DNA from: Clavibacter sp. B3I6 | Lineage (GTDB): Bacteria; Actinomycetota; Actinomycetes; Actinomycetales; Microbacteriaceae | NCBI RefSeq assembly: GCF_030816895.1 | Contig: NZ_JAUSYL010000001.1 | Location: 62,001-126,000 of the forward strand | Length of the DNA: 64,000 nt | Direction of reading: 5' to 3' | Shown: piece by piece, positions 38,648 to 46,887 of the stretch | Layout of the letters: every line of letters begins with the position of its first letter | How positions within the stretch are numbered: the stretch's first letter is position 1 | The notes under the pieces: generated by a model | What the model saw: only the letters and a program-made list of their open reading frames with translations | Database searches by the model: none | Told to the model about the DNA's origin: nothing | Program-made: the position numbers and the translations under genes

Positions 38648-39694
38648 CTAGACCTCGATCCCGACGCCCTCCCACGCCGCCTGGACCGCGGCGACCTCGG
38701 ACGCGTCCTCACCGTACCGCGCCGCCGCCGCGTCGATCGTGGCCCGGGCGAACGCCGGGAAGTCGCAATCGGCCCGCACGCTGCCCGACTCGAGCACGTC
38801 GTACCAGATCCGTCCCGCGCCCTCCCAGGCCGCGCCGCCGATGGCCGTGGCGGCCAGGACGAAGGCGCGGTTCGGGATCCCGGAGTTGATGTGGACCCCG
38901 CCGTTGTCCTCCTGCGTCTCCACGTAGTCGTCCATGTGGCCGGGCTGCGGGTCCTTCCCGAGCACGTCGTCGTCGTAGGCCGTCCCCGGCACGCGCATCG
39001 ACCGCAGCGCGAGCCCCGTCGACCGGTCGAGGAACAGCTCCGCGCCCACGAGCCAGGTCGCCTCGTCGGCCGACTGCCCGAGCGCGTGCTGCTCGACGAG
39101 GACGCCGAAGACGTCGGAGATCGACTCGTTGAGCGCGCCCGACTGCCCCTGGTAGACGAGGCCGAGCGTCAGCTCCGTGACCCCGTGCGTCAGCTCGTGG
39201 CCGATGACCGTGAGCGAGCGCGTGAACGGCGCGAACACCTCGCCGTCTCCGTCGCCGAAGACCATGCGCGTGCCGTCCCAGAACGCGTTGTCGTACTCCT
39301 CGCCGTAGTGCACGGTCGCGAGCAGCGGGAGGCCCCGGTCGTCGAGCGACTCCCGGCCGTAGACCTCGGAGAACAGGGAGTAGGTGGCGCCGAGGCCCGC
39401 GTAGGCCTCGTCGACCTCCGCGTCGCCGGTGTCGGGCGCCCCCTCGACGCGCACCGTGCGGCCGGGCAGCTCCTCGCGGTTCCCGGCGTCGGAGATCGTG
39501 CGGTGGATCCCGGACGGGTCGCGATCCGCGCGCGCCGACGCGTCCGGCTCGGCACCGGGTCCCCGTCGGTCGTGGATGAGCGGCCCCTGGTCGCGGAGCG
39601 CGCGGCGCGCGGCCTGCCGCGCGGCGGACATGCGCTCGGGGTCGGCCTCGGCGAGGCGGGTCAGCAGGTACGGCGGGAGGATCGTGCGTCTCAT
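38648..39694 (-). CDS. M4 metalloprotease, protealysin-like
   Basis: 348 residues. The short propeptide carries PPYLL (7-11), the mark of protealysin-type precursors, and there is no signal peptide. Thermolysin-type active site: HELTH at 166-170 (zinc ligands His166 and His170, catalytic Glu167), third zinc ligand Glu190 in NESISD, and His258 in GGVHINSG. The lack of a signal fits protealysins, which act in the cell or leave by unknown means. An emfourin-like inhibitor gene follows without a gap, so enzyme and inhibitor are made together. Confidence 0.9.
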   Translation of the reverse strand: MRRTILPPYLLTRLAEADPERMSAARQAARRALRDQGPLIHDRRGPGAEPDASARADRDPSGIHRTISDAGNREELPGRTVRVEGAPDTGDAEVDEAYAGLGATYSLFSEVYGRESLDDRGLPLLATVHYGEEYDNAFWDGTRMVFGDGDGEVFAPFTRSLTVIGHELTHGVTELTLGLVYQGQSGALNESISDVFGVLVEQHALGQSADEATWLVGAELFLDRSTGLALRSMRVPGTAYDDDVLGKDPQPGHMDDYVETQEDNGGVHINSGIPNRAFVLAATAIGGAAWEGAGRIWYDVLESGSVRADCDFPAFARATIDAAAARYGEDASEVAAVQAAWEGVGIEV

Positions 39695-39787
39695 GCCCCG
39701 AGACTCGCACGGGGCGGCGACATCGTCACGGGCCGGGGCGGATCCCGCCCCGCCGTGCCGCGACCGGATCCGGTGCCGCGCGGCGCC

Positions 39788-40510
39788 TCACCGCGTCCAG
39801 CGGTACCCGAGCTCCGGCCGCCCGGGCGTCCCGTACCGCGGCACGCGCTCCACCTGGCCGACGTCCGCGAGGTACTCGAGGTACCGGCGGGCGGTCACGC
39901 GCGACACCTCGAGAGCGCCGGACACCTCCGCGGCGGACACGCCCTCCGCGACCGGCGCGCCGTCCACCCCGCCGCCCGCGGGCCCGTCCCCGCGGGCGAT
40001 CCCGCGCACGAGGTCGAGCGTCTCGGCCGACATGCCCTTGGGCAGCCGGGAGTCGGACGCGGGGGAGCGCAGCGCGGCGAGCGCCCGGTCGACCTGCAGC
40101 TGCGTCGTGCTGCCGCTCCCCGCGCCGAGGCCCTCGCGGTAGCCGACGTAGGCCGCCATCTTCTCCGCGAAGGCGGCGAACGTGAACGGCTTGATGAGGT
40201 ACTGCACGATCCCCGCGGTCACGGAGCTGCGCACCACGGCCTGGTCCCGCACCGCGGTCACGGCGACGACGTCCGTCGCGCGTCCGGCCGCGCGCAGCCG
40301 GCGGCAGACCTCGAGGCCGTGCATGTCCGGCAGGGTCATGTCGAGGAGCACGAGGTCGATCCCGTCCGCGCCGGCCTCGGCGACGAGCCGCAGCGCCTCG
40401 CCGCCCGTGTGCGCGACCCCCGCGACCGCGAAGCCGTCGAGCCGGCCGACGTAGAGGGCGTGCGCCTCCCCGGTCAGCACGTCGTCGTCGACCACCAGCA
40501 CCCGGATCAC
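39788..40510 (-). CDS. CitB/DcuR-type response regulator
   Basis: 240 residues. Receiver domain residues 1-122 with acidic pocket VDDD, phospho-acceptor Asp57 (LVLLDMTLPD), switch Thr and Lys in LIKPF. The C-terminal winged/HTH part (about 190-240) has VSAAEVSGALEVSRVTARRYLEYL, typical of the CitB/DcuR/MalR group. Its GTG overlaps the kinase stop (GTGA at 40507-40510). The divergent DctA-type transporter gene is the obvious target. Confidence 0.88.
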   Translation of the reverse strand: MIRVLVVDDDVLTGEAHALYVGRLDGFAVAGVAHTGGEALRLVAEAGADGIDLVLLDMTLPDMHGLEVCRRLRAAGRATDVVAVTAVRDQAVVRSSVTAGIVQYLIKPFTFAAFAEKMAAYVGYREGLGAGSGSTTQLQVDRALAALRSPASDSRLPKGMSAETLDLVRGIARGDGPAGGGVDGAPVAEGVSAAEVSGALEVSRVTARRYLEYLADVGQVERVPRYGTPGRPELGYRWTR

Positions 40511-42237
40511 GCGCGCACCTCCCCGGCGCGGGCCACGTCGGCCGCGTCGTCGTCGACGCGGGGCCCCGCGGGGTCCGCCGGCAGCACCACCCGGACGCGC
40601 GCGCCGCCCAGCCGGGAGTCCGCGTCGCCCACGTCGACCGCGCCGCCGAGCCGCGCGGCCGATCGCGCGACGAGCGCGAGCCCCACCCCGCGCGGCCCCG
40701 CGTCGCCCGTCTTGGTCGTCACGCCGAACTCCAGCACGCGCGGCCGGACCGCGGGATCCACGCCCGGACCGTCGTCCGCGACCTCGATGACGAGCGCGCC
40801 CGCGCCCGTCCGCGACAGCGACAACTCGACCCGCCCCCGGTCGTCCCCGCGCGCCGTGGCGACCGACGGGTCGGCCGCGGCGTCGATCGCGTTGTCCACG
40901 AGGTTGCCGAGGATGGTCACGAGCTCCGGGGCGGGGACGCCCGGATCGCCCGTGCCCTCGGCGACGCGCACGGTCAGCTGGACGCCGCGCTCCGCGGCCT
41001 GCGCCGCCTTGCCGCGCACGAGCGCCCGCACGACGGGATCCGCGTCCTCCGTCAGCCCGTCCTCCGACGCCCGCCGGTCCGTCTCGAGCTCCGCCGCCGC
41101 CAGCGCGAGCGCCTCGCGCGGCCGCTCCAGCTCGATGAGCGAGACGATCGTGTGCAGCCGGTTCGCGAACTCGTGCGTCTGGGCGCGCATCGCGTCGGCG
41201 AGCGTCCGCAGGGTGGCCAGCTCGCCCGAGAGGCGCTGGACCTCCGTGCGGTCGCGCAGCGTCGTCACCGTCCCGAGCCGTGCGGCGCTCCCCGTGCGGC
41301 CGGTCGGCAGCGCCGGCCGCTGCGTGACCACGAGCACCCGCCCGGACGGCAGGTGCACGACCTCGTCGGCCGTCGTCCCGGCGGCCAGCATCCGCTCGAT
41401 CGCGGGCGGGAGGCCGAGCGCCTCGACCGCGACGGGCGCGTCGGCCGGGTCGAGGTCCGTCTCCAGCAGCTCGGCCGCCTGGTCGTTGTGCAGCACGAGC
41501 CGCCTGTCCCGGTCGACGAGCACGATGCCCTCGCCGACGGAGTGCAGCACCGACTCGTAGTAGGCGAGCATCCGCGCCATCTCCTCGGGCCCGAGGCCCC
41601 ACGTCGTCCGCTCGAGCGACCGGCTGAGGAGCACCGCGCCGGCCGCGAGCAGCAGCGCGAGCGCGCCGACCGTGCCGACGAGCCCCGGCAGCCGGGCACC
41701 CAGCACCTCGGTCACGCGCTCGACGGTGACCCCGGCCGCGACCAGCCCGACGATCCCGCCGTCCGCGTCGCGCACGGGCACGACCGCGCGGACGCTCGGC
41801 CCGAGCGTCCCGGTGGAGGTCTCGGTCAGGGACCGTCCCGCGAGCGCCGGGCCGGTGGTGCCCCGGTACGTCCGGCCGATCTCGTCGGGGTCGGGGTGGG
41901 TCACCCGCACCGTGTCGCGGTCCATGATCGTGACGAAGTCGACGCCGGTGTCGCGCGTCACGTCGAGCGAGTAGTCGAGGAGCGCGCCCGTCGGATCCGC
42001 GGAGGTGAGCCCCTCGGCGACGCGCGGCGAGTCCGCCACGGTCGTCGCCACCGCGAGGCTCCGGTCGGCGGCGGCCTGCTCGGCGCGCTGGCGGGAGTCC
42101 GCCCAGAGCGCCGCCGTGGCGACGACGGCGACGACGAGGAGCACGGCCAGCTGGACCGCGAGGAGCCGCGCCGCGATGCCGCGCGGGAGGCCGGGGCGGC
42201 GGAGGCGGATGCGGCCGGGCAGCGCGGCTCGCGACAT
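40507..42237 (-). CDS. CitA/DcuS-type sensor histidine kinase
   Basis: 576 residues. Two membrane helices (about 22-45 and 190-212) bracket a periplasmic PAS/sCache sensor (about 46-188, DVTRDTGVDFVTIMDRD, in part), as in DcuS and CitA, which sense C4-dicarboxylates and citrate. A cytoplasmic PAS follows (about 225-320), then the H-box AQTHEFANRLHTI (phospho-His) and the ATPase with N box DNAIDAA and G boxes ADDGPGVDP and GVGLALV. The ATG at 42237 follows GGAGGC. It forms an operon with the response regulator, divergent from dctA. Confidence 0.9.
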   Translation of the reverse strand: MSRAALPGRIRLRRPGLPRGIAARLLAVQLAVLLVVAVVATAALWADSRQRAEQAAADRSLAVATTVADSPRVAEGLTSADPTGALLDYSLDVTRDTGVDFVTIMDRDTVRVTHPDPDEIGRTYRGTTGPALAGRSLTETSTGTLGPSVRAVVPVRDADGGIVGLVAAGVTVERVTEVLGARLPGLVGTVGALALLLAAGAVLLSRSLERTTWGLGPEEMARMLAYYESVLHSVGEGIVLVDRDRRLVLHNDQAAELLETDLDPADAPVAVEALGLPPAIERMLAAGTTADEVVHLPSGRVLVVTQRPALPTGRTGSAARLGTVTTLRDRTEVQRLSGELATLRTLADAMRAQTHEFANRLHTIVSLIELERPREALALAAAELETDRRASEDGLTEDADPVVRALVRGKAAQAAERGVQLTVRVAEGTGDPGVPAPELVTILGNLVDNAIDAAADPSVATARGDDRGRVELSLSRTGAGALVIEVADDGPGVDPAVRPRVLEFGVTTKTGDAGPRGVGLALVARSAARLGGAVDVGDADSRLGGARVRVVLPADPAGPRVDDDAADVARAGEVRA

Positions 42238-42273
42238 GCTGCCTCCTCGCGTCCGCTGCCGGCACCCCGGCAG

Positions 42274-42290
42274 GAACATTATGAACACAA
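42274..42290. promoter_or_regulatory. AT-rich promoter/operator island between kinase and dctA
   Basis: GAACATTATGAACACAA stands out in the 142-base divergent region. It can hold a -10 box on the minus strand (CATAAT) and is a candidate binding site for the CitB-type regulator. No repeat architecture is proven. Confidence 0.4.
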
Positions 42291-42379
42291 CCCCGGGCCG
42301 TCCCGCCCCCTGGGACATCCTGACGTGACCGCCTGGCGCACCCCGTGCGCCGGCGCCGCTCACGAGACAAGGACGTCCC

Positions 42380-43765
42380 ATGACCAACCCCATCGCCGCG
42401 CTCCGCCGCCTGGACCGCCAGCACTACCTCTACATCGCCGTCATCGTGGCGGTGCTCCTCGGCGTCACCGTGGGCCTCGTCGCCCCCGAGACGGGCGTGG
42501 CGCTCAAGCCCGTCGGCGACGCGTTCGTCGCCCTCATCAAGATGATGATCGCGCCCATCATCTTCTGCACCATCGTGCTCGGCGTCGGATCCGTGGCGAA
42601 GGCCGCCACGGTCGGCCGGGTCGGCGGGCTCGCGCTCCTCTACTTCATCGTCATGTCGACGTTCGCGCTCGCGATCGGCCTCGTCGTCGGCAACCTCATC
42701 CACCCGGGCGAGGGCCTCGACCTCAGCGGGCTGCGCGCCCCGGAGGGCACCGCGGAGGCGACCGACGAGAAGGACTTCCTCCTCTCGATCATCCCCACGT
42801 CGCTCCTGTCGTCGCTCACCTCGGGCAGCATCCTGCAGACCCTCTTCGTGGCGCTCCTCGTCGGCTTCGCCCTGCAGCAGCTCGGGAAGCGCGGCGAGCC
42901 CGTGCTCGAGGGCATCCGCAACATCCAGATCCTCGTGTTCCGCATCCTCAGCATGGTGATGTGGGTGGCGCCCCTCGGCGCGTTCGGCGCCATCGCGGCG
43001 GTCGTGGGCGCCACGGGGATCCAGGCGGTCATCAGCCTCGCCACCCTCATGATCGGCTTCTACATCACGTGCGCGCTCTTCATCGTGGTGGTGCTCGGCT
43101 CGCTGCTCTGGTTCGTCGCCCGCGTCAACATCTTCCGGCTGATGAGGTACCTGGGCCGCGAGTACCTCCTCATCGTGTCGACGTCCTCCTCCGAGGTCGC
43201 GCTGCCCCGCCTCATCGCCAAGATGGAGCACGTCGGCGTCTCGAAGCCGGTCGTCGGCATCACGGTGCCCACGGGCTACTCGTTCAACCTCGACGGCACC
43301 GCCATCTACCTCACGATGGCGTCCCTGTTCATCGCGAGCGCGCTCGGCAGCCCGCTGGCGATCGGCGAGCAGGTGTCGCTGCTGGTGTTCATGATCATCG
43401 CCTCGAAGGGCGCCGCGGGCGTCACCGGCGCCGGCCTCGCGACCCTCGCGGGCGGCCTGCAGTCCCACCGCCCCGACCTCGTGGACGGCGTCGGGCTCAT
43501 CGTCGGCATCGACCGGTTCATGTCCGAGGCGCGCGCGCTCACGAACTTCACCGGGAACGCGGTCGCCACCCTCCTCATCGGCACGTGGACCCGCGGCATC
43601 GACGCCGACCGCGTCGCCCTCGTCCTCGGCGGCGGCGACCCGTTCGACGAGACGAGCATGGGCACCGAGCACGACGGCGACCTGGAGGCGCCGGCGGAGG
43701 CCCTCGAGGCCGACGTGACCCGGTCCGGCGAGCACGGCGACGACCCGCGACCCGCATCCCGCTGA
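42380..43765 (+). CDS. dctA: C4-dicarboxylate:cation symporter, DctA-like
   Basis: 461 residues of the DAACS family. Conserved features: KMMIAPIIFCTIVLGV (helix 2), the serine-rich re-entrant loop STSSSEVALPRLI (HP1, about 272-284), GYSFNLDGTAIYLTMASLFIA (helix 7, NLDGT) and GLATLAGG near HP2. It imports succinate, fumarate or malate with sodium or protons. The last 45 residues are an acidic tail absent from E. coli DctA. Divergent from a CitA/DcuS-type two-component pair, its likely regulator. Confidence 0.87.
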   Translation: MTNPIAALRRLDRQHYLYIAVIVAVLLGVTVGLVAPETGVALKPVGDAFVALIKMMIAPIIFCTIVLGVGSVAKAATVGRVGGLALLYFIVMSTFALAIGLVVGNLIHPGEGLDLSGLRAPEGTAEATDEKDFLLSIIPTSLLSSLTSGSILQTLFVALLVGFALQQLGKRGEPVLEGIRNIQILVFRILSMVMWVAPLGAFGAIAAVVGATGIQAVISLATLMIGFYITCALFIVVVLGSLLWFVARVNIFRLMRYLGREYLLIVSTSSSEVALPRLIAKMEHVGVSKPVVGITVPTGYSFNLDGTAIYLTMASLFIASALGSPLAIGEQVSLLVFMIIASKGAAGVTGAGLATLAGGLQSHRPDLVDGVGLIVGIDRFMSEARALTNFTGNAVATLLIGTWTRGIDADRVALVLGGGDPFDETSMGTEHDGDLEAPAEALEADVTRSGEHGDDPRPASR

Positions 43766-43771
43766 TCCGCC

Positions 43772-43812
43772 GCCGGGACCACGCCCGGGTCGTCCCCCGT
43801 CGTGGTCCCGGC
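43772..43812 (+). terminator. 12-bp perfect hairpin after dctA
   Basis: Arms 43772-43783 and 43801-43812 are perfectly complementary with a 17-base loop. It separates dctA from the garA promoter. Confidence 0.65.
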
Positions 43813-43826
43813 CGTGTCCGATCCGT

Positions 43827-43832
43827 TACGCT
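43827..43832 (+). promoter_or_regulatory. -10 box TACGCT of garA
   Basis: TACGCT is followed by a short leader containing a full AGGAGG eight bases before ATG 43856. Confidence 0.5.
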
Positions 43833-43855
43833 GTCAGGTCACAGGAGGTACGACC

Positions 43856-44338
43856 ATGGATGGACGCGAACAGGGTCACGACGCCACGCGCGTGCCCGAG
43901 CAGTACACGAGCACGGACACCACGGCCACCTTCCGCGACGAGCTCGGAGCGGCCCTCGCGGGCCTCGACGGCGTCGTGTCGGTCGAGGAGAAGGACGCCG
44001 TCACGGCGCTCCCCTCGGGATCCGCCCTCCTCGTGGTCCGGCGCGGACCGAACCAGGGGGCCCGCTTCCTCCTCGACGCCGACGTCACGGTCGCCGGCCG
44101 CCACCCCGACGCGGACATCTTCCTCGACGACGTGACCGTGTCCCGCCGCCACGCGGAGTTCGTCCGCCAGGGCACGTCGTTCCAGGTCAAGGACCTCGGC
44201 TCGCTCAACGGCACGTACTTCGACGGCGTCCGCATCGACACCGCCCTGCTCCAGGACGGCGCGGAGGTGCAGGTGGGCAAGTTCCGCCTCACGTTCTACG
44301 CGTCGCGCACCGACCTCGTCGGCCGGACGATCGAGTAG
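43856..44338 (+). CDS. garA: FHA-domain regulator GarA/OdhI-like
   Basis: 160 residues. The N-terminal tail has TSTDTTATFRDEL, matching the threonine pair that serine/threonine kinases phosphorylate in GarA and OdhI. Residues about 60-150 are the FHA domain: GARFLLD, AGRHPDADIFLDD, VSRRHAEF and LGSLNGTYFDG. Unphosphorylated GarA restrains 2-oxoglutarate dehydrogenase and glutamate dehydrogenase. The start ATG follows AGGAGG. It heads the conserved garA-ftsR-merR group. A PknL-like kinase is in the same window at 57.6 kb. Confidence 0.88.
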   Translation: MDGREQGHDATRVPEQYTSTDTTATFRDELGAALAGLDGVVSVEEKDAVTALPSGSALLVVRRGPNQGARFLLDADVTVAGRHPDADIFLDDVTVSRRHAEFVRQGTSFQVKDLGSLNGTYFDGVRIDTALLQDGAEVQVGKFRLTFYASRTDLVGRTIE

Positions 44339-45040
44339 TGCCGGCGTCCGCCGCCCGGTCGACGCCAGCCCGCACCCCCGGTCTCCTCAGCATCGGGCAG
44401 GTGCTCGCGCGCCTCACCCCGGAGTTCCCCGACCTCACCAACAGCAAGCTCCGCTTCCTCGAGGAGCAGGGCCTCGTCCAGCCGTCCCGCACGGAGTCCG
44501 GCTACCGCAAGTTCAGCCCGGCCGACGTGGAGCGCCTCCGCACCGTCCTCGGGATGCAGCGCGACCACTACCTGCCGCTGAAGGTCATCCGCGCCTACCT
44601 GCGCGACCTCGACGCCGGCCTGTCGCCCGCGCTCCCCGGCGCGGCGACCACGCCGCCCGCGTCCATGCTCGACCAGGAGCGCCGCTACAGCCGAGCGGAG
44701 CTGGTGCGGGAGTCGGGCGCCACGGCGCCGCTCCTCGGCGACGCGATCACGGCGGGCGTGCTCGTGCCCGCCGAGGTCTACGGCGAGGAGGCCGTGCAGG
44801 TGATGCGCGCGCTCGTCGAGCTGCAGCGCACGGGCATCGAGCCCCGGCACCTCCGCGGCTTCCGACAGGCGGCGGAGCGCGAGCTGAGCCTCATCGAGTC
44901 GGCCCTCGTGCCCGTGTCCCGGCGTCGTGACGCGTCGAGCCGCGCCCACGCCGCCGAGCTCGCGCGCGAGATCGCCCAGCAGCTCGAGGTCGTGGCGGGG
45001 GAGCCTCATCCGCTCCGCGCTCGGCCGTCTCTCCTCCTGA
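44338..45040 (+). CDS. ftsR: MerR-family cell-division regulator FtsR (Rv1828-like), apparent frameshift
   Basis: Starts with GTG sharing one base with the garA stop (TAGTG). Residues 15-85 are the MerR-type winged helix (LLSIGQVLARL, LTNSKLRFLEEQGLVQPSRTESGYRKF, in part), and residues 110-215 the Rv1828-type second domain (RYSRAELVRESG, LRGFRQAAERELSLIE). As sequenced the frame runs on to 45309, giving 323 residues and covering the next gene's promoter. Removing one base of the G run at 44997-45001 restores a natural tail, GSLIRSALGRLSS, and a TGA at 45038-45040, for 233 residues, close to the size I recall for Rv1828. In Corynebacterium FtsR controls ftsZ. Confidence 0.7.
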
Positions 45041-45196
45041 TCGCGCTGGCGTCCACGGGCCCGGCCCGTAGACTGACATGTCCGCACGGGGCCGTCCGCT
45101 TGTCGGAGGGCGCCGTCGGGACCGGCCGATCCGCACCCCCGACGGGGGCGCCGCGGAGGGCCGGGGCGACACGCCGGGCGCTTCCGCCGGATGTCG

Positions 45197-45225
45197 TTGA
45201 TCGGGCCCGCGGGCCCCGCTACCGT
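45197..45225 (+). promoter_or_regulatory. Promoter of the second MerR gene
   Basis: TTGATC (45197-45202), 17 bases, then TACCGT (45220-45225) make a good sigma-70-type promoter. It lies inside the tail of the ftsR frame as sequenced, which argues that this stretch is really intergenic. Confidence 0.6.
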
Positions 45226-45305
45226 GAGAACACGATCCCGACGAACCGACCTGAGCAGCGCGCGACCCCCACCGGGGCGGGCGGCGAGGGGTGGAAGGCA
45301 GAACG

Positions 45306-45848
45306 ATGAGCGACTCCACCCCGGACTCCGGGCGCTACGACCTCGGTCTGCTGTTCACCGACGGCCTCCCCGAGATGGACGCCAGCGCCGGCTACCGGGG
45401 CGCCGTCGCCGCGCGCGCCGCGGGGATCACCTACCGCCAGCTCGACTACTGGGCCCGCACCGGCCTCGTCGAGCCCACCGTCCGCGGAGCGTCGGGCTCC
45501 GGCACCCAGCGCCTCTACGGCTTCCGCGACATCCTCGTGCTGAAGCTCGTCAAGCGCCTCCTCGACACCGGCATCTCCCTGCAGCAGATCCGCACCGCGG
45601 TCAACCAGCTCCGCGAGTCCGGCGTCGTCGACCTGGCGCAGACCACCCTCATGAGCGACGGCGCGAGCGTCTACCTCTGCACCAGCAACGACGAGGTCAT
45701 CGACCTCGTGAGCCGCGGCCAGGGCGTCTTCGGCATCGCGGTCGGGAAGGTGCTCCGCGAGGTGGAGCACAGCCTGGTCGAGATCGACACGCAGACCGTG
45801 GACCCCACCGACGAGCTCGCGGCCCGCCGCGCCGTCAAGGCGTCCTAG
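45306..45848 (+). CDS. MerR-family regulator (Rv1830-like)
   Basis: 180 residues. Residues 28-100 form the MerR winged helix: YRGAVAARAAGITYRQLDYWARTGLV (in part), GSGTQRLYGFRDILVLKLVKRLLDTGISL (in part). The C-terminal part (SDGASVYLCTSNDEVIDLVSRGQGVFGIAVG, in part) is a distinctive small domain of this actinobacterial family. Its place after garA and ftsR is conserved in actinobacteria, where the Rv1829-type nuclease often intervenes; that gene is absent here. ATG 45306 has GGAAGG eight bases upstream. Confidence 0.85.
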   Translation: MSDSTPDSGRYDLGLLFTDGLPEMDASAGYRGAVAARAAGITYRQLDYWARTGLVEPTVRGASGSGTQRLYGFRDILVLKLVKRLLDTGISLQQIRTAVNQLRESGVVDLAQTTLMSDGASVYLCTSNDEVIDLVSRGQGVFGIAVGKVLREVEHSLVEIDTQTVDPTDELAARRAVKAS

Positions 45849-45994
45849 CCCGCTCCTCGGGGCCACGGCGCATCGGGCGCACGGTCGGCGCCTCCGCGAT
45901 CGGGTGTGCTCGGCGAGGCGATCGCCTCCGGCCTGCGATCTCGACGGTCATGCCGATCCGCGCCGTCGTCGCGGCCGTGGAGCCGGGCAGCGGA
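45849..45994. other. Convergent intergenic gap
   Basis: 146 bases between the merR and parA stops. It contains a 14-base palindrome GAGGCGATCGCCTC near 45915 and no clear terminator. Confidence 0.5.
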
Positions 45995-46807
45995 TCAGCG
46001 CGCGGTGTTCTCCGCGTAGTCGCCGATCTTGGCCGTGCGCATGATGCGCTCGAGCAGCTGGTCGAAGTTGCGCGCCATCTCCTGCGCGCTCTCGCCCGGC
46101 CAGACGTGCAGCGGCTTGGCGGCGCCCTGCGCCTGCTGCAGCGACGTGCGCTCGGGCAGCTGGGGGCTCAGGACGAGCGGGCCGAACATGTCGCGGAGCT
46201 CCTTGATGCGGAACTGGTGCTCGAGCGACTGCACGCGGGCGCGGTTGACGATGATGCCGAGCGGCTGCAGGCGCGGGGAGAGGCCGCGGCGGATCTCCTC
46301 GATGGCGCGGAGCGCGCGGTCGGCGGCGGCGACGGAGAAGAGGCCGGGCTCGGTGACGACCGTGACGCGGTCGCTGGCCGCCCACGCGGTGCGCGTGAGG
46401 GCGTTGAGCGACGGGGCGCAGTCGATGAGCACGAGGTCGTAGTCGGCCTCGACGTTGGCGAGCGCCTCCTCGAGCTTCCAGATGTCGCGGATGCTGGGGT
46501 GCGGGCCGTCGAAGTTGATGGCGGACGGGCTGCCGATCATGACGTCGATGGTGCCCGAGCGGCCCTTGGTCCAGCCGCTGGGGGCGATGGCCGCGCGCAC
46601 GATCTTCTCCTTGGGGGAGGCGAGCACGTCGGCGACGTTGAGGTGGCCGGCGACCTGGATGTCCATGCCCGTGGACACGTCGGCCTGCGGGTCGAGATCG
46701 ACCACCAGGGTCCTCAAGCCGCGGGAGAAGGCGGCGGACGCCAGTCCCAGGGTCACGGTGGTCTTCCCCACGCCCCCCTTGAGGGAGCTGACGCTCAGTA
46801 CATGCAC
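45995..46807 (-). CDS. Orphan ParA-family ATPase
   Basis: 270 residues. Deviant Walker A LKGGVGKTTVTLGLA (residues 9-23) with both lysines, VVDLDPQADVSTGMD as the A' region, and LVLIDCAPSLNALT as Walker B. No ParB gene is adjacent, so it is not the chromosomal segregation pair. Orphan ParAs of this type position protein complexes or plasmid-like cargo. It sits next to the MerR/FtsR group and pyc. The start is GTG, seven bases after a TAGCCT box, so the mRNA is probably leaderless; it is divergent from pyc. Confidence 0.83.
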   Translation of the reverse strand: MHVLSVSSLKGGVGKTTVTLGLASAAFSRGLRTLVVDLDPQADVSTGMDIQVAGHLNVADVLASPKEKIVRAAIAPSGWTKGRSGTIDVMIGSPSAINFDGPHPSIRDIWKLEEALANVEADYDLVLIDCAPSLNALTRTAWAASDRVTVVTEPGLFSVAAADRALRAIEEIRRGLSPRLQPLGIIVNRARVQSLEHQFRIKELRDMFGPLVLSPQLPERTSLQQAQGAAKPLHVWPGESAQEMARNFDQLLERIMRTAKIGDYAENTAR

Positions 46808-46814
46808 GTGGGAG

Positions 46815-46820
46815 AGGCTA
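46815..46820 (-). promoter_or_regulatory. -10 box TAGCCT, leaderless type (parA)
   Basis: Seven bases before GTG 46807 on the minus strand. Confidence 0.5.
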
Positions 46821-46887
46821 CCGTCGATACTCTGGGAAGACCTAAACGCGGGGGTGCCCGAAGCCCCGTCCGACGAGAGGCCCCGCC

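Noticed and set aside
45915..45935. Palindrome GAGGCGATCGCCTC as a ParA-linked centromere-like site
   Set aside because: Single copy, no repeats, and no ParB gene nearby.
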